From NCBI RefSeq assembly GCF_900182705.1, contig NZ_FXTP01000009.1, positions 62,001-126,000 on the forward strand: DNA of 64,000 nucleotides, given 5' to 3'. The position numbers and the translations under genes are program-made. This DNA is from Gracilimonas mengyeensis. Lineage in GTDB: Bacteria; Bacteroidota; Rhodothermia; Balneolales; Balneolaceae. Positions 15,917-25,075 of this stretch are shown here, in pieces; the first letter of the stretch is position 1; each line of letters begins with the position of its first letter. Below the pieces are notes generated by a model. The model did not search any database, was not told the origin of the DNA, and saw only the letters and a program-made list of their open reading frames with translations.

Positions 15917-17005
15917 ATGAAAACACTTGTGTTCAGCTTATTTATTTCATTTGCATGGTTTCAGGGCTTTGCCCAATCAGTTCAAATCAGTGAGGTACAA
16001 CAAACAGCTGATGCCGGTAATCAATTTGAGCTTGCTGACGCCAGCTTTACTTTAGAGAGGGGAGCACCTTCTTTCGTGGCGGGAGGTTCTTATTCGGCTG
16101 ATATTAATGTAGCATCAGGCTTGTCAATTGCGGCGTTGGGTACTGGTAACATTCAACTATACGGAACCAATGGTACAGTACTTCAAAGTAGAGATTATGA
16201 TTTTCAGCCTGATGACTCGTCGATTGAAGTATATGCCAAGCCGGATGGTGGATTTGTTCTCAGAGAGAACATCGCCAATTTCCTGTTTTTTGATTCTTTC
16301 GGCGAGATCAGCAATTCCATTTCCAATAGTTCACAGAGTACGGAAGGCGAGGCTATATCCGAGCTAGCAGCGGACCCCATGTTCGAAACCATTGTACTTT
16401 ATAACCCGGTGATTGTGCGTGATGGGGTAGAAGGATCCAGGGCAAGCGTGGTCAAACCAAATGGCATCACCCAAAACATTTTTAACAGCCAGGACCGTGC
16501 CATTCGTTTTGTGGAAGTGAGCGAAGACGGACAATTTATTGGTGTGGTAACCTATCTTTCCGGTACCGATGATATAATCACACTGCTGGATCGCAATGGA
16601 AATGAGCTCAATTCTTTTAGCCTGAATCAGGATATCAGTGACTTCCGGGTTTCTAAGGATGGCCGTTATCTAACCTTACGCTCAGATAGTCGGGTAGCCG
16701 TTTTCTCTGTGACGAGCGGGGAACGAATGGGCAGCACCAGCATACGGTCTGGCAGTATTTATTTTGCTGATTACGTGCCGGAAGAAGCTACGATCATTGC
16801 TTTAAGTGCAGAGCGAAGTGGGGACTTTTTAAATGATGTTCAATTTCATGCGATTAATCTTGAAGAACGTTCTCTGGAGCGTAAAGAATATGGACTGGCA
16901 CTTGGAATCAGTGATGCGGTGCCATTGCGTCTCAATCGAAGTAACGCCGGTAACTACGTACTTACAGGTTTGAGCACTACGTTAGCACTGAACGTTAGCT
17001 GGTAA
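15917..17005 (+). CDS. Secreted protein, beta-propeller-like, function unknown
   Basis: 362 residues from ATG 15917, chosen because MKTLVFSLFISFAWFQGFAQ is a signal peptide; the frame upstream to 15866 would bury it. The mature part has recurring strand-loop units such as DGQFIGVVTYLSGTDDIITLLDRNG and DGRYLTLRSDSRVAVFSVTSGE, which look like WD40/YVTN-style blades. No enzyme motif is seen. It has a terminator shared with clpC downstream. It is possibly a surface or periplasmic sensor, but the function is unknown. Confidence 0.75.
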   Translation: MKTLVFSLFISFAWFQGFAQSVQISEVQQTADAGNQFELADASFTLERGAPSFVAGGSYSADINVASGLSIAALGTGNIQLYGTNGTVLQSRDYDFQPDDSSIEVYAKPDGGFVLRENIANFLFFDSFGEISNSISNSSQSTEGEAISELAADPMFETIVLYNPVIVRDGVEGSRASVVKPNGITQNIFNSQDRAIRFVEVSEDGQFIGVVTYLSGTDDIITLLDRNGNELNSFSLNQDISDFRVSKDGRYLTLRSDSRVAVFSVTSGERMGSTSIRSGSIYFADYVPEEATIIALSAERSGDFLNDVQFHAINLEERSLERKEYGLALGISDAVPLRLNRSNAGNYVLTGLSTTLALNVSW

Positions 17006-17046
17006 CGCACTTCTGATTTAGATTTTAGAATTTTTGGATCCAATAA

Positions 17047-17080
17047 AAAAGCCCCGTAGCTGAATGCTGGCGGGGCTTTT
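17047..17080. terminator. Bidirectional terminator between the propeller-like gene and clpC
   Basis: AAAAGCCCCG and CGGGGCTTTT form a perfect 10-bp stem around a 14-base loop. Both convergent genes end within 110 bases, and A/T tracts on the two sides let it act in both directions. Confidence 0.85.
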
Positions 17081-17107
17081 AATTTGGTGAAGTTTTCTTG
17101 GGTTTGG

Positions 17108-19693
17108 TTAAGCTTCTTTAGCTTCCTCTGAAGTGTTTTCCTGCTCAGAACTATCTTCGTTCTTAGCGTTCTCTTCTACAGGTTCAGCTTCGTCCCAATC
17201 AAAGTCTAAATCGTCACGAGATTTATTCATCTTGATTTTGATTACAGAGCCGGGCTCATGCTTATTTTCAAGCAATTCTTCAGCAAGCGGGTCTTCAATA
17301 TATTTTTGAATTGCGCGCTTGAGAGGACGAGCACCATATTTCTGGTCAAAACCTTTGTCCGTGATAAACTCTTTGGCCGCCTTGGTGACTTCCACTTTAA
17401 AGCCGAGTTCTTTAATACGAGCAAACAAGTCTTCGTTCATCAAGTCGATGATTTGGTAGATATCCTCTTTCTCGAGTGGCTTAAAGGTGATTACGTCATC
17501 AATACGGTTTAAGAACTCTGGATTGAATACCTTTTTCAGAGCATCCTGAATGGTAGACTTCATTTTCGCATAGTCGAAGGCAGAATCATCGGTATCAAAG
17601 CCAATGCCTTTACCCATGTTGCGAATATCACGTGCCCCGATATTTGAGGTCATAATGATAATTGTATTTCTGAAGTCAACTTTACGTCCCAGGCTGTCGG
17701 TAAGAATACCATCATCTAATACCTGGAGCAGGATGTTAAATACGTCGGGGTGTGCTTTTTCAATTTCATCAAGCAGCACTACGCTGTAAGGCTTACGACG
17801 TACTTTTTCTGTAAGGATTCCACCTTCTTCATATCCAACATATCCCGGAGGTGCTCCCACAAGACGTGAGACGGAGAATTTCTCCATATACTCACTCATA
17901 TCGATACGAATAAGGGAATCTTCTTTATCAAATAAATACTTGGAAAGAACTTTAGCCATTTCGGTTTTACCAACCCCGGTAGGACCAAGGAAGATAAAGG
18001 AGCCGATGGGACGGGAAGGATCTTTAAGACCGGCACGAGTACGCTGTATAGCTTTTGTAAGCTTAACGATAGCTTCATTCTGTCCAATTACTTGCCCAGA
18101 CAAGCTTTCTTTCATCTTCAGCAGTTTCATGCCTTCGTTCTGGCTGATCTTATTCACAGGAACGCCGCTCATCATAGCGACTACGGAGGCGACATCTTCT
18201 TCCTCAACATCATACACGATGTTTTCGGATTCTTTTTCCCATTCTTTCTGAGCCATTTCAAGTTCTTCGATCAGGCGCTTCTCCGTATCACGCAGACGGG
18301 CTGCTTCTTCAAAGCGCTGCTTTTTGACCATAGAATTCTTTTCAGCACTGGTCTCTTCAATTTCCTCTTCAAGATCAATAATATTTTGAGGAACGGTGAT
18401 ATTAGACAAGTGCACCCGGGCTCCGGCTTCATCCAGAGCGTCAATGGCTTTATCCGGGAGAAAATGATCAGTAACATAGCGGTCGGTAAGTTTCACGCAG
18501 GCCTCAAGGGCTTCTTCGGTATACCGTACGCTGTGATGCTTCTCGTACTTAGGTTTAATTTGGTTAAGAATTTCCTGGGTTTCTTCAGGTGTGGTAGGAT
18601 CCACCATGATTTTTTGGAACCTGCGTTCCAGAGCACCATCTTTTTCAATGAATTGACGGTATTCGTTCAAAGTGGTTGCTCCAATTGCTTGTACTTCGCC
18701 ACGCGCTAAAGCTGGCTTAAGCATATTGGAAGCGTCCAGTGAACCACTTGCTCCGCCGGCACCAACGATAGTGTGGAGCTCATCAATAAACAGGATAACA
18801 TCATCTGTTTTTTCCAGCTCAGTCATCACCGCTTTCATGCGTTCTTCAAACTGTCCACGGTATTTGGTTCCAGCGACCAGGGCTGCAAGGTCAAGAGCAA
18901 TCACACGTTTATCATAAAGCACTCGTGATACTTTGCGCTCAACAATGCGAGTAGCCAGGCCTTCAGCGATAGCTGTTTTACCTACGCCTGGTTCACCTAT
19001 AAGTACAGGATTATTCTTTTTACGTCGGCTCAAAACCTGAGCTACACGCTCAATTTCTTTTTCACGGCCGATAATGGGATCAAGGCTACCCTCTTCGGCC
19101 ATCTCAGTTAGATCCCGTCCAAAGTTATCCAGTACGGGTGTTTTAGATTTTTCCATTTTCTTTTCCCTTGAACTTCCAGAGCCGGAAGAAGAGCCTTTGG
19201 ATGCAGAAGCACTTGCGGTCATGGATGATGAATCCGAAGATTGGTCATCGCGTGATTTTCCGGAAATGATCATGTCCAGCTCTTCACGAACGGCATCGTA
19301 GGAAACACTAAATTGTTGTAAAATTTGGGCCGCAATATTTTCATCATCCCGAAGCAGAGATAATAAAAGATGCTCGGTTCCAATAGTATCACTCTTGTAA
19401 AGCTTAGCTTCCAGATAAGTAATTCTGAGAACCTTCTCAGCTTGCTTGGTTAGTGGAATGTTGCCAACCTGAACTGAACCACCTGTGCCTCGCACAGTGT
19501 CTTCGATCGTCTTCTTAAGTTTAAAGAGATCACAGTCCAGATTTTTAAGTATGCGCACTGCCACGCCATCTCCTAATCGAACAATACCTAATATTAGATG
19601 CTCGGTTCCAATGTAATCGTGCCCTAACCGCAGAGCTTCCTCTCGGCTGAACTGAATCACATCGCGAACTTTGCTTGAAAAATTTCCCTCCAT
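17108..19693 (-). CDS. clpC: ATP-dependent Clp protease ATPase subunit ClpC
   Basis: 861 residues, usual ClpC length slightly extended. Domains in order: Clp N-domain repeats (residues 1-145, [28 protein letters not shown]), a Ser-rich linker (150-178), AAA+ D1 with Walker A GEPGVGKT (about 233-240), a UVR-type coiled coil with [18 protein letters not shown], and AAA+ D2 with Walker A GPTGVGKT and the ClpB-D2-small domain, plus an acidic tail. It unfolds proteins and feeds them to ClpP in stress. UVR presence separates it from ClpA and ClpB. No ctsR/mcsAB neighbours are in the window. Confidence 0.97.
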   Translation of the reverse strand: MEGNFSSKVRDVIQFSREEALRLGHDYIGTEHLILGIVRLGDGVAVRILKNLDCDLFKLKKTIEDTVRGTGGSVQVGNIPLTKQAEKVLRITYLEAKLYKSDTIGTEHLLLSLLRDDENIAAQILQQFSVSYDAVREELDMIISGKSRDDQSSDSSSMTASASASKGSSSGSGSSREKKMEKSKTPVLDNFGRDLTEMAEEGSLDPIIGREKEIERVAQVLSRRKKNNPVLIGEPGVGKTAIAEGLATRIVERKVSRVLYDKRVIALDLAALVAGTKYRGQFEERMKAVMTELEKTDDVILFIDELHTIVGAGGASGSLDASNMLKPALARGEVQAIGATTLNEYRQFIEKDGALERRFQKIMVDPTTPEETQEILNQIKPKYEKHHSVRYTEEALEACVKLTDRYVTDHFLPDKAIDALDEAGARVHLSNITVPQNIIDLEEEIEETSAEKNSMVKKQRFEEAARLRDTEKRLIEELEMAQKEWEKESENIVYDVEEEDVASVVAMMSGVPVNKISQNEGMKLLKMKESLSGQVIGQNEAIVKLTKAIQRTRAGLKDPSRPIGSFIFLGPTGVGKTEMAKVLSKYLFDKEDSLIRIDMSEYMEKFSVSRLVGAPPGYVGYEEGGILTEKVRRKPYSVVLLDEIEKAHPDVFNILLQVLDDGILTDSLGRKVDFRNTIIIMTSNIGARDIRNMGKGIGFDTDDSAFDYAKMKSTIQDALKKVFNPEFLNRIDDVITFKPLEKEDIYQIIDLMNEDLFARIKELGFKVEVTKAAKEFITDKGFDQKYGARPLKRAIQKYIEDPLAEELLENKHEPGSVIKIKMNKSRDDLDFDWDEAEPVEENAKNEDSSEQENTSEEAKEA

Positions 19694-19836
19694 CTGACGT
19701 ATACCTTATTTGCTTGTCTTAAATAATTTGGTGGATATTCGGATAAAAAAACGAGTAAAACGTCGCTTTAGTTCATTACAGGTATGAAGGTAGTAGCGCG
19801 GTAAAGTAAATGCAAACTAAATGCAGTGACTCCGAA

Positions 19837-21351
19837 TTAAAATAAAGCGGAGCCGGTCATTTCCTCAGGTTTTTCTAATCCCATTAGCTTTAACAGGGTA
19901 GGAGAAACATCGGCCAAAATCCCGTTTTTCATAGATATGGACTCAGGATAATTGACGATAATAGCTGGAACCAGAGCAGTTGTGTGCGCGGTGTGAGCAC
20001 TGCCATCTTCTTTAACCATGCAGTCAGCATTACCGTGGTCTGCAATGATAAGTGAGCGATAGCCGTGCGCGTTTGCAGTGTCGATAACCCTTTTGAGCTG
20101 AGTATCAACGGTTTCTACGGCCTTGATGGCTGCATCCATATCGCCGGTATGGCCAACCATGTCAGGATTGGCGAAGTTGAGTACTACAAAGCTGCATTCC
20201 TCAGTAGACAGTTTTTCACAAAGTGTGTCGGCTACTTCTTTAGCGCTCATTTCTGGCTGAAGGTCATAGGTAGCTACTTTGGGGCTGGGAATTACCGTAC
20301 GTTCTTCTCCTTCATTGGGAGTTTCCACTCCACCGTTAAAGAAATAGGTAACATGTGGGTATTTTTCGGTTTCGGCAATGCGGAATTGCTTTAGACCTTG
20401 TTTGCTGACCCATTCTCCTATAGTATTGACGAGCTCTTGTGGGGGATAGGCTACCCGTGCAAAATCAAAAGTCTCATCATAGGAAGTGAAGGTAGTGTAG
20501 TGCAGATCCAGTTCTTCTGTTTCAAACTCATCGAAAGCAGGATCATTCAGAGCACGAGAAATTTGTCGTGCGCGGTCACCGCGAATATTGTAATAAATAA
20601 CCGTATCGCCTTCTTCAATACGGGATCGGTCGGAATCATTGAGAAGCACTGGTTTGATGAATTCGTCGGTTACATCGTCATCGTAAGAGGCTTGGAAAGC
20701 TTGCTCTGCGGAATCCATTTTAGTGCCTTTGCCGTGCACCAGCAAATCGTAAGCCAGCTGTGTGCGCTCCCAACGGTGATCTCTATCCATCGCATAATAG
20801 CGACCAATAATAGAGGCTAACTCACCCTTTCCAATCTCTTTTGCTTTTTCCTCAAACTCACGGGCGTATTCAATTCCTCCGTTAGGGGAAGTGTCGCGTC
20901 CGTCTGTAAATGCGTGCACAAACACGTCATCAATGTCATGCTTCTTACACAATTTGAGCAATGCAAAAAGATGCTCGTTGTGGCTATGCACGCCGCCATC
21001 GGAAAACAGCCCCATAATGTGAATCTTATTTTTGGGCTTGGCGTTTTCCACCGCTTTCAGCAACTCAGGGTTCTCAAAGAAAGAGCCATCGTTGATTGCT
21101 TTATTAATACGGGAGAGTTCTTGCCAGACAATACGGCCGGCACCAATATTAAGGTGACCTACTTCTGAGTTGCCAAATTGCCCGTCAGGCAATCCAACAT
21201 TCTCGCCGCTGGCCGAAAGCCTGGAATTTGGACTGTTCTTAAAGAGTGAATCTATAAAAGGTGTGTTAGCTTTGTTAACAGCGCTAACTTCCGGGTTTTC
21301 AGCTAACCCGAAACCGTCTAAAATTACGAGTAATGCTTTGGAACTGTCCAT
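19837..21351 (-). CDS. gpmI: 2,3-bisphosphoglycerate-independent phosphoglycerate mutase
   Basis: 504 residues, the usual length of the Mn-dependent iPGM. It interconverts 3- and 2-phosphoglycerate in glycolysis. The start LLVILDGFGLAENPE provides the first metal aspartate, and the catalytic serine is in FGNSEVGHLNIGAGR (about residue 62). Further metal ligands lie in VGHTGDMDAAI and IADHGNAD near residues 400-450, the alkaline-phosphatase-type core. Both a glycolytic kinase (pfkA) and pgi lie elsewhere in the window. It ends 143 bases upstream of clpC's start. Confidence 0.97.
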   Translation of the reverse strand: MDSSKALLVILDGFGLAENPEVSAVNKANTPFIDSLFKNSPNSRLSASGENVGLPDGQFGNSEVGHLNIGAGRIVWQELSRINKAINDGSFFENPELLKAVENAKPKNKIHIMGLFSDGGVHSHNEHLFALLKLCKKHDIDDVFVHAFTDGRDTSPNGGIEYAREFEEKAKEIGKGELASIIGRYYAMDRDHRWERTQLAYDLLVHGKGTKMDSAEQAFQASYDDDVTDEFIKPVLLNDSDRSRIEEGDTVIYYNIRGDRARQISRALNDPAFDEFETEELDLHYTTFTSYDETFDFARVAYPPQELVNTIGEWVSKQGLKQFRIAETEKYPHVTYFFNGGVETPNEGEERTVIPSPKVATYDLQPEMSAKEVADTLCEKLSTEECSFVVLNFANPDMVGHTGDMDAAIKAVETVDTQLKRVIDTANAHGYRSLIIADHGNADCMVKEDGSAHTAHTTALVPAIIVNYPESISMKNGILADVSPTLLKLMGLEKPEEMTGSALF

Positions 21352-21401
21352 AAGAATCTCTTGAGAGGATGGCGAGTGGGTGCTCAGTTATGAGCGTGAG
21401 C

Positions 21402-21653
21402 TTAGAGGTTGTTAACGTAATTAGTTAACTGAGATTTTTTGCGAGCTGCATTGTTTTTATGGATAATCCCTTTCACAGTCATGCGATCGATGTAAGATAC
21501 AGCTTCTTTGAGAGCCTTTTCGGCTTCGGCCTTATCATTTTGGTCGTAAACTTCTTTGATAAGTTCGCGCATTTTAGAACGCCGGCTACGGTTGTGCTTT
21601 CGGTTTTTCTCGGCCTGGCGAACGCGCTTAATGGCTTGTTTAGTAATTGGCAT
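21402..21653 (-). CDS. rpsT: 30S ribosomal protein S20
   Basis: 83 residues, highly basic. The start MPITKQAIKRVRQAEKNRKHNRSRRSKMRELIKEV and the end HKNNAARKKSQLTNYVNNL are typical of bS20, a primary binder of 16S rRNA. The gene stands alone, divergent from cmk, and precedes gpmI on the same strand by 50 bases. Confidence 0.96.
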   Translation of the reverse strand: MPITKQAIKRVRQAEKNRKHNRSRRSKMRELIKEVYDQNDKAEAEKALKEAVSYIDRMTVKGIIHKNNAARKKSQLTNYVNNL

Positions 21654-21782
21654 TGTTAATATGCTTTGTAAAGTTAATTATTGCCCGATTCTTTTCGAGA
21701 AACCAAAATTAAGAGTTATGAAAATATTAAACAAGAAATGATTGAATAATTACAAAGATAAACTTAATTTATCTGTTCTGTT

Positions 21783-22448
21783 ATGATAGTAGTAATTGAT
21801 GGGCCCGCAGGATCGGGTAAAAGTTCAACAGCAAGAGCCGTAGCGGCTAACCTTCAAATCCAATTTTTGGATTCAGGAGCGTTATATCGTGTAGCAACCT
21901 TGTTATATATTGACGCCCAGCAAGAATTTACTACGTTCTTTGACAAGCTGAAAGAAAGCGAGATTTCCTTTTATTTCAAAAATGAAAAATTCCACGCCTT
22001 TTTGGATGGACAAGAGGTTAGCGACGAAATTAGGAGCATGAAGGTTTCCCAACATGTGAGTGAAGTTGCCTCAAACCCAAAAGTTCGTGCATATGTCAAT
22101 GATTTGATGCGCGAAGTTGTTAAGCATGATGCTTACATAGCGGATGGCAGGGATTTAGGTACCGCCGTTTTCCCGGATGCCGACCTTAAATTTTTTATGG
22201 TGGCTGATTTGGAAACACGAGCCCGGCGCCGTTTTAAAGAAGAAAAAGACAAAGGAAGTAATGTTACGCTCGAAGAAGTGAAACAAAATATAGCCCAGCG
22301 GGATCAAACCGATGCCAACCGCAGTTCTGATCCACTGAGAAAAGCTGATGATGCTATTGAGGTAGATACTTCAGAAATGAGCTTTGATGACCAGGTCGCT
22401 TTCATCAGTAAAAAAGTTGAAGAACTAATTTCATCACAGAGCAAATAA
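21783..22448 (+). CDS. cmk: Cytidylate kinase
   Basis: 221 residues, near the usual length. The P-loop GPAGSGKSSTARAVA occupies about residues 7-21. The later ADGRDLGTAVFPDADLKFFMVA is the hallmark CMP/dCMP-binding region. It phosphorylates CMP and dCMP for pyrimidine pools. The gene sits 61 bases before rpsA, a pairing conserved in many bacteria, and is divergent from rpsT. Confidence 0.96.
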   Translation: MIVVIDGPAGSGKSSTARAVAANLQIQFLDSGALYRVATLLYIDAQQEFTTFFDKLKESEISFYFKNEKFHAFLDGQEVSDEIRSMKVSQHVSEVASNPKVRAYVNDLMREVVKHDAYIADGRDLGTAVFPDADLKFFMVADLETRARRRFKEEKDKGSNVTLEEVKQNIAQRDQTDANRSSDPLRKADDAIEVDTSEMSFDDQVAFISKKVEELISSQSK

Positions 22449-22509
22449 TTAATTTTAACTTATCCCACAGTTGAAAGTCAATTGTGAGGTAAACCAATAA
22501 CCACATATA

Positions 22510-24537
22510 ATGACTGAAGATATAAACAAAGAAAAAGAACAAGCCGAAGCAGCCGAAGAACAAGCTGAAGCAACTACTGAGGTAGCTGAAGCCGAAGCTG
22601 AATCTGTAGAAGAAGAAACGGAAGAAACAGCTGAAACTTCTGAAGAAACTACGGCCGAAGCCCAAGAGAATGGAGAACAGGAAAAAGAAGAAGCCCTGAC
22701 CCATGTGTACTCCGGAGATGTAGAAGGAGAAACATACAAGCTGGAAGATTTACAGCGCTCATCAGAAGAATATACTGATGAAGAATTTGATGAGATGGTG
22801 GGTATGTATGAAGATACCCTCAATGAAATTGAAGAAAAGGAAATTGTACACGGACGTGTTGTTTCTGTTGATGAAAAATACGTTGTAGTAGACATCGGCT
22901 TTAAGTCAGAAGGTATTATCCAGGTAAATGAGTTCTCAAATGAGGCTCTGGAAGAAATGGAACCTGGTGATGAAGTAGAAGTATTCCTTGATCGTGTTGA
23001 AGACAAAGAAGGACAATTAATCCTTTCTCGCCGTAAAGCAGATATTCTGCAAGCCTGGGAGAAAATTGAAGCCTCTCACGAAGATGGCGAGATCCTTGAA
23101 GGATATATTAAACGTCGTATTAAAGGTGGTATGGTTGTGGATGTCATGGGCATCGATGCCTTCCTGCCTGGTTCGCAAATTGATGTGCGTCCCGTTCGCG
23201 ACTTTGACGCTTATGTAGGAAAAACCATGGAGTTCCAGGTAGTGAAGCTAAACATGGCTGCCGAAAACGTGGTTGTTTCTCACCGTGCTCTTATCGAGTC
23301 TGACCTTGAAGATCAGCGTGAAGAAATTCTCGAAACGATTGAAGCTGGTCAGGTACTTGAAGGTTCCGTTAAAAACATTACCGACTTCGGTGTATTCATC
23401 GACCTTGGTGGCGTTGACGGACTGCTGCACATTACCGACCTATCCTGGGGCCGTGTGGATGATCCCCACGAGATCGTATCTCTGGATCAACGCATGAACG
23501 TTGCTGTTATCGACTTTGATGAGAAGAGCAAGCGCGTTTCTCTCGGTCTCAAGCAACTGCAACCACACCCTTGGGAAGCTATCAATGAGAAGTATCCTGA
23601 AGGAAACAAAGTTCAGGGCCGCGTAGTGTCTATCGCAGATTACGGTGCGTTTATTGAACTTGAAAAAGGTGTTGAAGGTCTGATCCACATTTCTGAAATG
23701 TCGTGGACACAACACATTAAACACCCATCTCAATTGGTTGAGAAGGACGACATCGTAGAATGTATCGTTCTGAACATCAACGAAGATGAGAAGAAAATTT
23801 CGCTTGGTGTTAAGCAACTGGAAGAAGATCCATGGGCAGATATCCTGGAGCGCTTCCCCGTTGGTTCCAAGCACACCGGTGTTGTTCGCAACCTTACCAA
23901 CTTTGGAGTATTCGTTGAGCTCGAGCCTGGTATTGACGGCTTGATCCACGTTTCTGACCTCAGCTGGACTGAGAAAGTAGATCATCCAAACGAAGTGGTT
24001 GACAAAGATCAGGAAATCGAGGTTGTAATTCTGGGCGTTGACTTTGACAACCGCCGAATTACTCTCGGCCACAAACAAGTGGAAGACAACCCTTGGAAGA
24101 AATATGCTGAAGAATACGCACCCGGCAACAAAGTTGAAGGGGAAGTAGTTAAGACTACTGATAAAGGCGTATTTGTGAAGCTGCCACTGGGCGCTGAAGC
24201 ATTCCTGAACTACAGCAAGTCTGTTGAAGGTGAATACAAAGTAGGCGACAAAGTGGAAGACGCTTTTGTGCTGAACTTTGACGAAAACAGCAAAAATATT
24301 GAGCTGAGCCAGCTTGATTCTGACAAAGGTCAGGCTAAAGAATCCAAGAAGCGAGTGGAACAGTCTAACGTTGAAACCGGTGCTCCAACACTGGGTGAAA
24401 TGTCTGGATTGGCTGCACTCAAAGCTGATATGGAGAAGAAAGAAAAAGCTGAAGCTCAGAAAAAAGCAGATGCTGCTAAAGCCAAAAAGGCTGAAGAAGC
24501 AGAAGAAGAGGAAGATTCCTCTGACGAAGAAGAGTAA
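22510..24537 (+). CDS. rpsA: 30S ribosomal protein S1
   Basis: 675 residues, longer than the roughly 560 of E. coli. An acidic N-terminal extension (first ~60 residues, mostly E, A and T) is followed by about six S1 repeats, recognisable from the recurring [20 protein letters not shown]-like motifs ([35 protein letters not shown]). A Lys/Glu/Ala-rich tail closes the protein. S1 binds mRNA leaders and helps initiation, which matters in organisms with weak Shine-Dalgarno signals. A terminator follows at 24569. Confidence 0.97.
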   Translation: [675 protein letters not shown]

Positions 24538-24568
24538 AATCTCCTTCTAACATTCTGTTTAAAGAATT

Positions 24569-24606
24569 ACCCCTTGTTCAATTGTATTGGGCAAGGGGTT
24601 TTTTAT
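24569..24606 (+). terminator. Rho-independent terminator after rpsA
   Basis: ACCCCTTG pairs with CAAGGGGT around a 15-base loop in which CAAT and ATTG may pair too. A run of T follows. Confidence 0.85.
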
Positions 24607-25075
24607 GGCTTGTATTTTTGGCAGATTAGCAGGGGACGCATGGTTATATAGAGTAGTGATAAAAGAAGAACCACCAACGACTATTCCGACCTCTAAGACG
24701 GTTTGTATATTTATGCTATCCTAAAAGTATTAAGGAGCTACAACTGCTCTCTCGTCAGAATTATAAGTGTTTTATTGTATTAGGTTTGAGATACTGCATA
24801 AGCTTCACCGATAGTAAGTATAAAGCAGGTGAGGTATAAGAAAGTAAAAGTTTTGTTTCGGTGCTTCTAAGATTGAAGTCATTCATCTCTGAACAACCAA
24901 AGGAAGGGTAAATTAAGTAAGATTATGAGGCGGCCTTCTATACTATCTCTGGCAAGAAGATGCTTGCCTCTTCTGCGAAATGATAAGCTATACTCTTCCT
25001 TTTACAAGATCAGAATTAAAGCTTAGACAAGTTTTAGGTCACTCCCCAAATAGCACTGTATTAGCTGGCAGTTAA
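24607..25075. other. Long intergenic spacer, no confident gene
   Basis: About 470 bases between the rpsA terminator and the end of the PBP1A gene. All frames contain frequent stops. The only visible coding signal is a 31-codon frame at 24980-25075 on the plus strand whose product contains LRQVLGHSPNSTV, faintly like the C-terminus of tyrosine recombinases. It stops immediately before the PBP1A stop codon. Otherwise I see no repeat, tRNA or strong hairpin. Confidence 0.4.

Noticed and set aside
22405-23006. Minus-strand open frames rich in Ser and Phe opposite rpsA
   Set aside because: They mirror the Glu-rich start of S1 on the other strand and have no family similarity.
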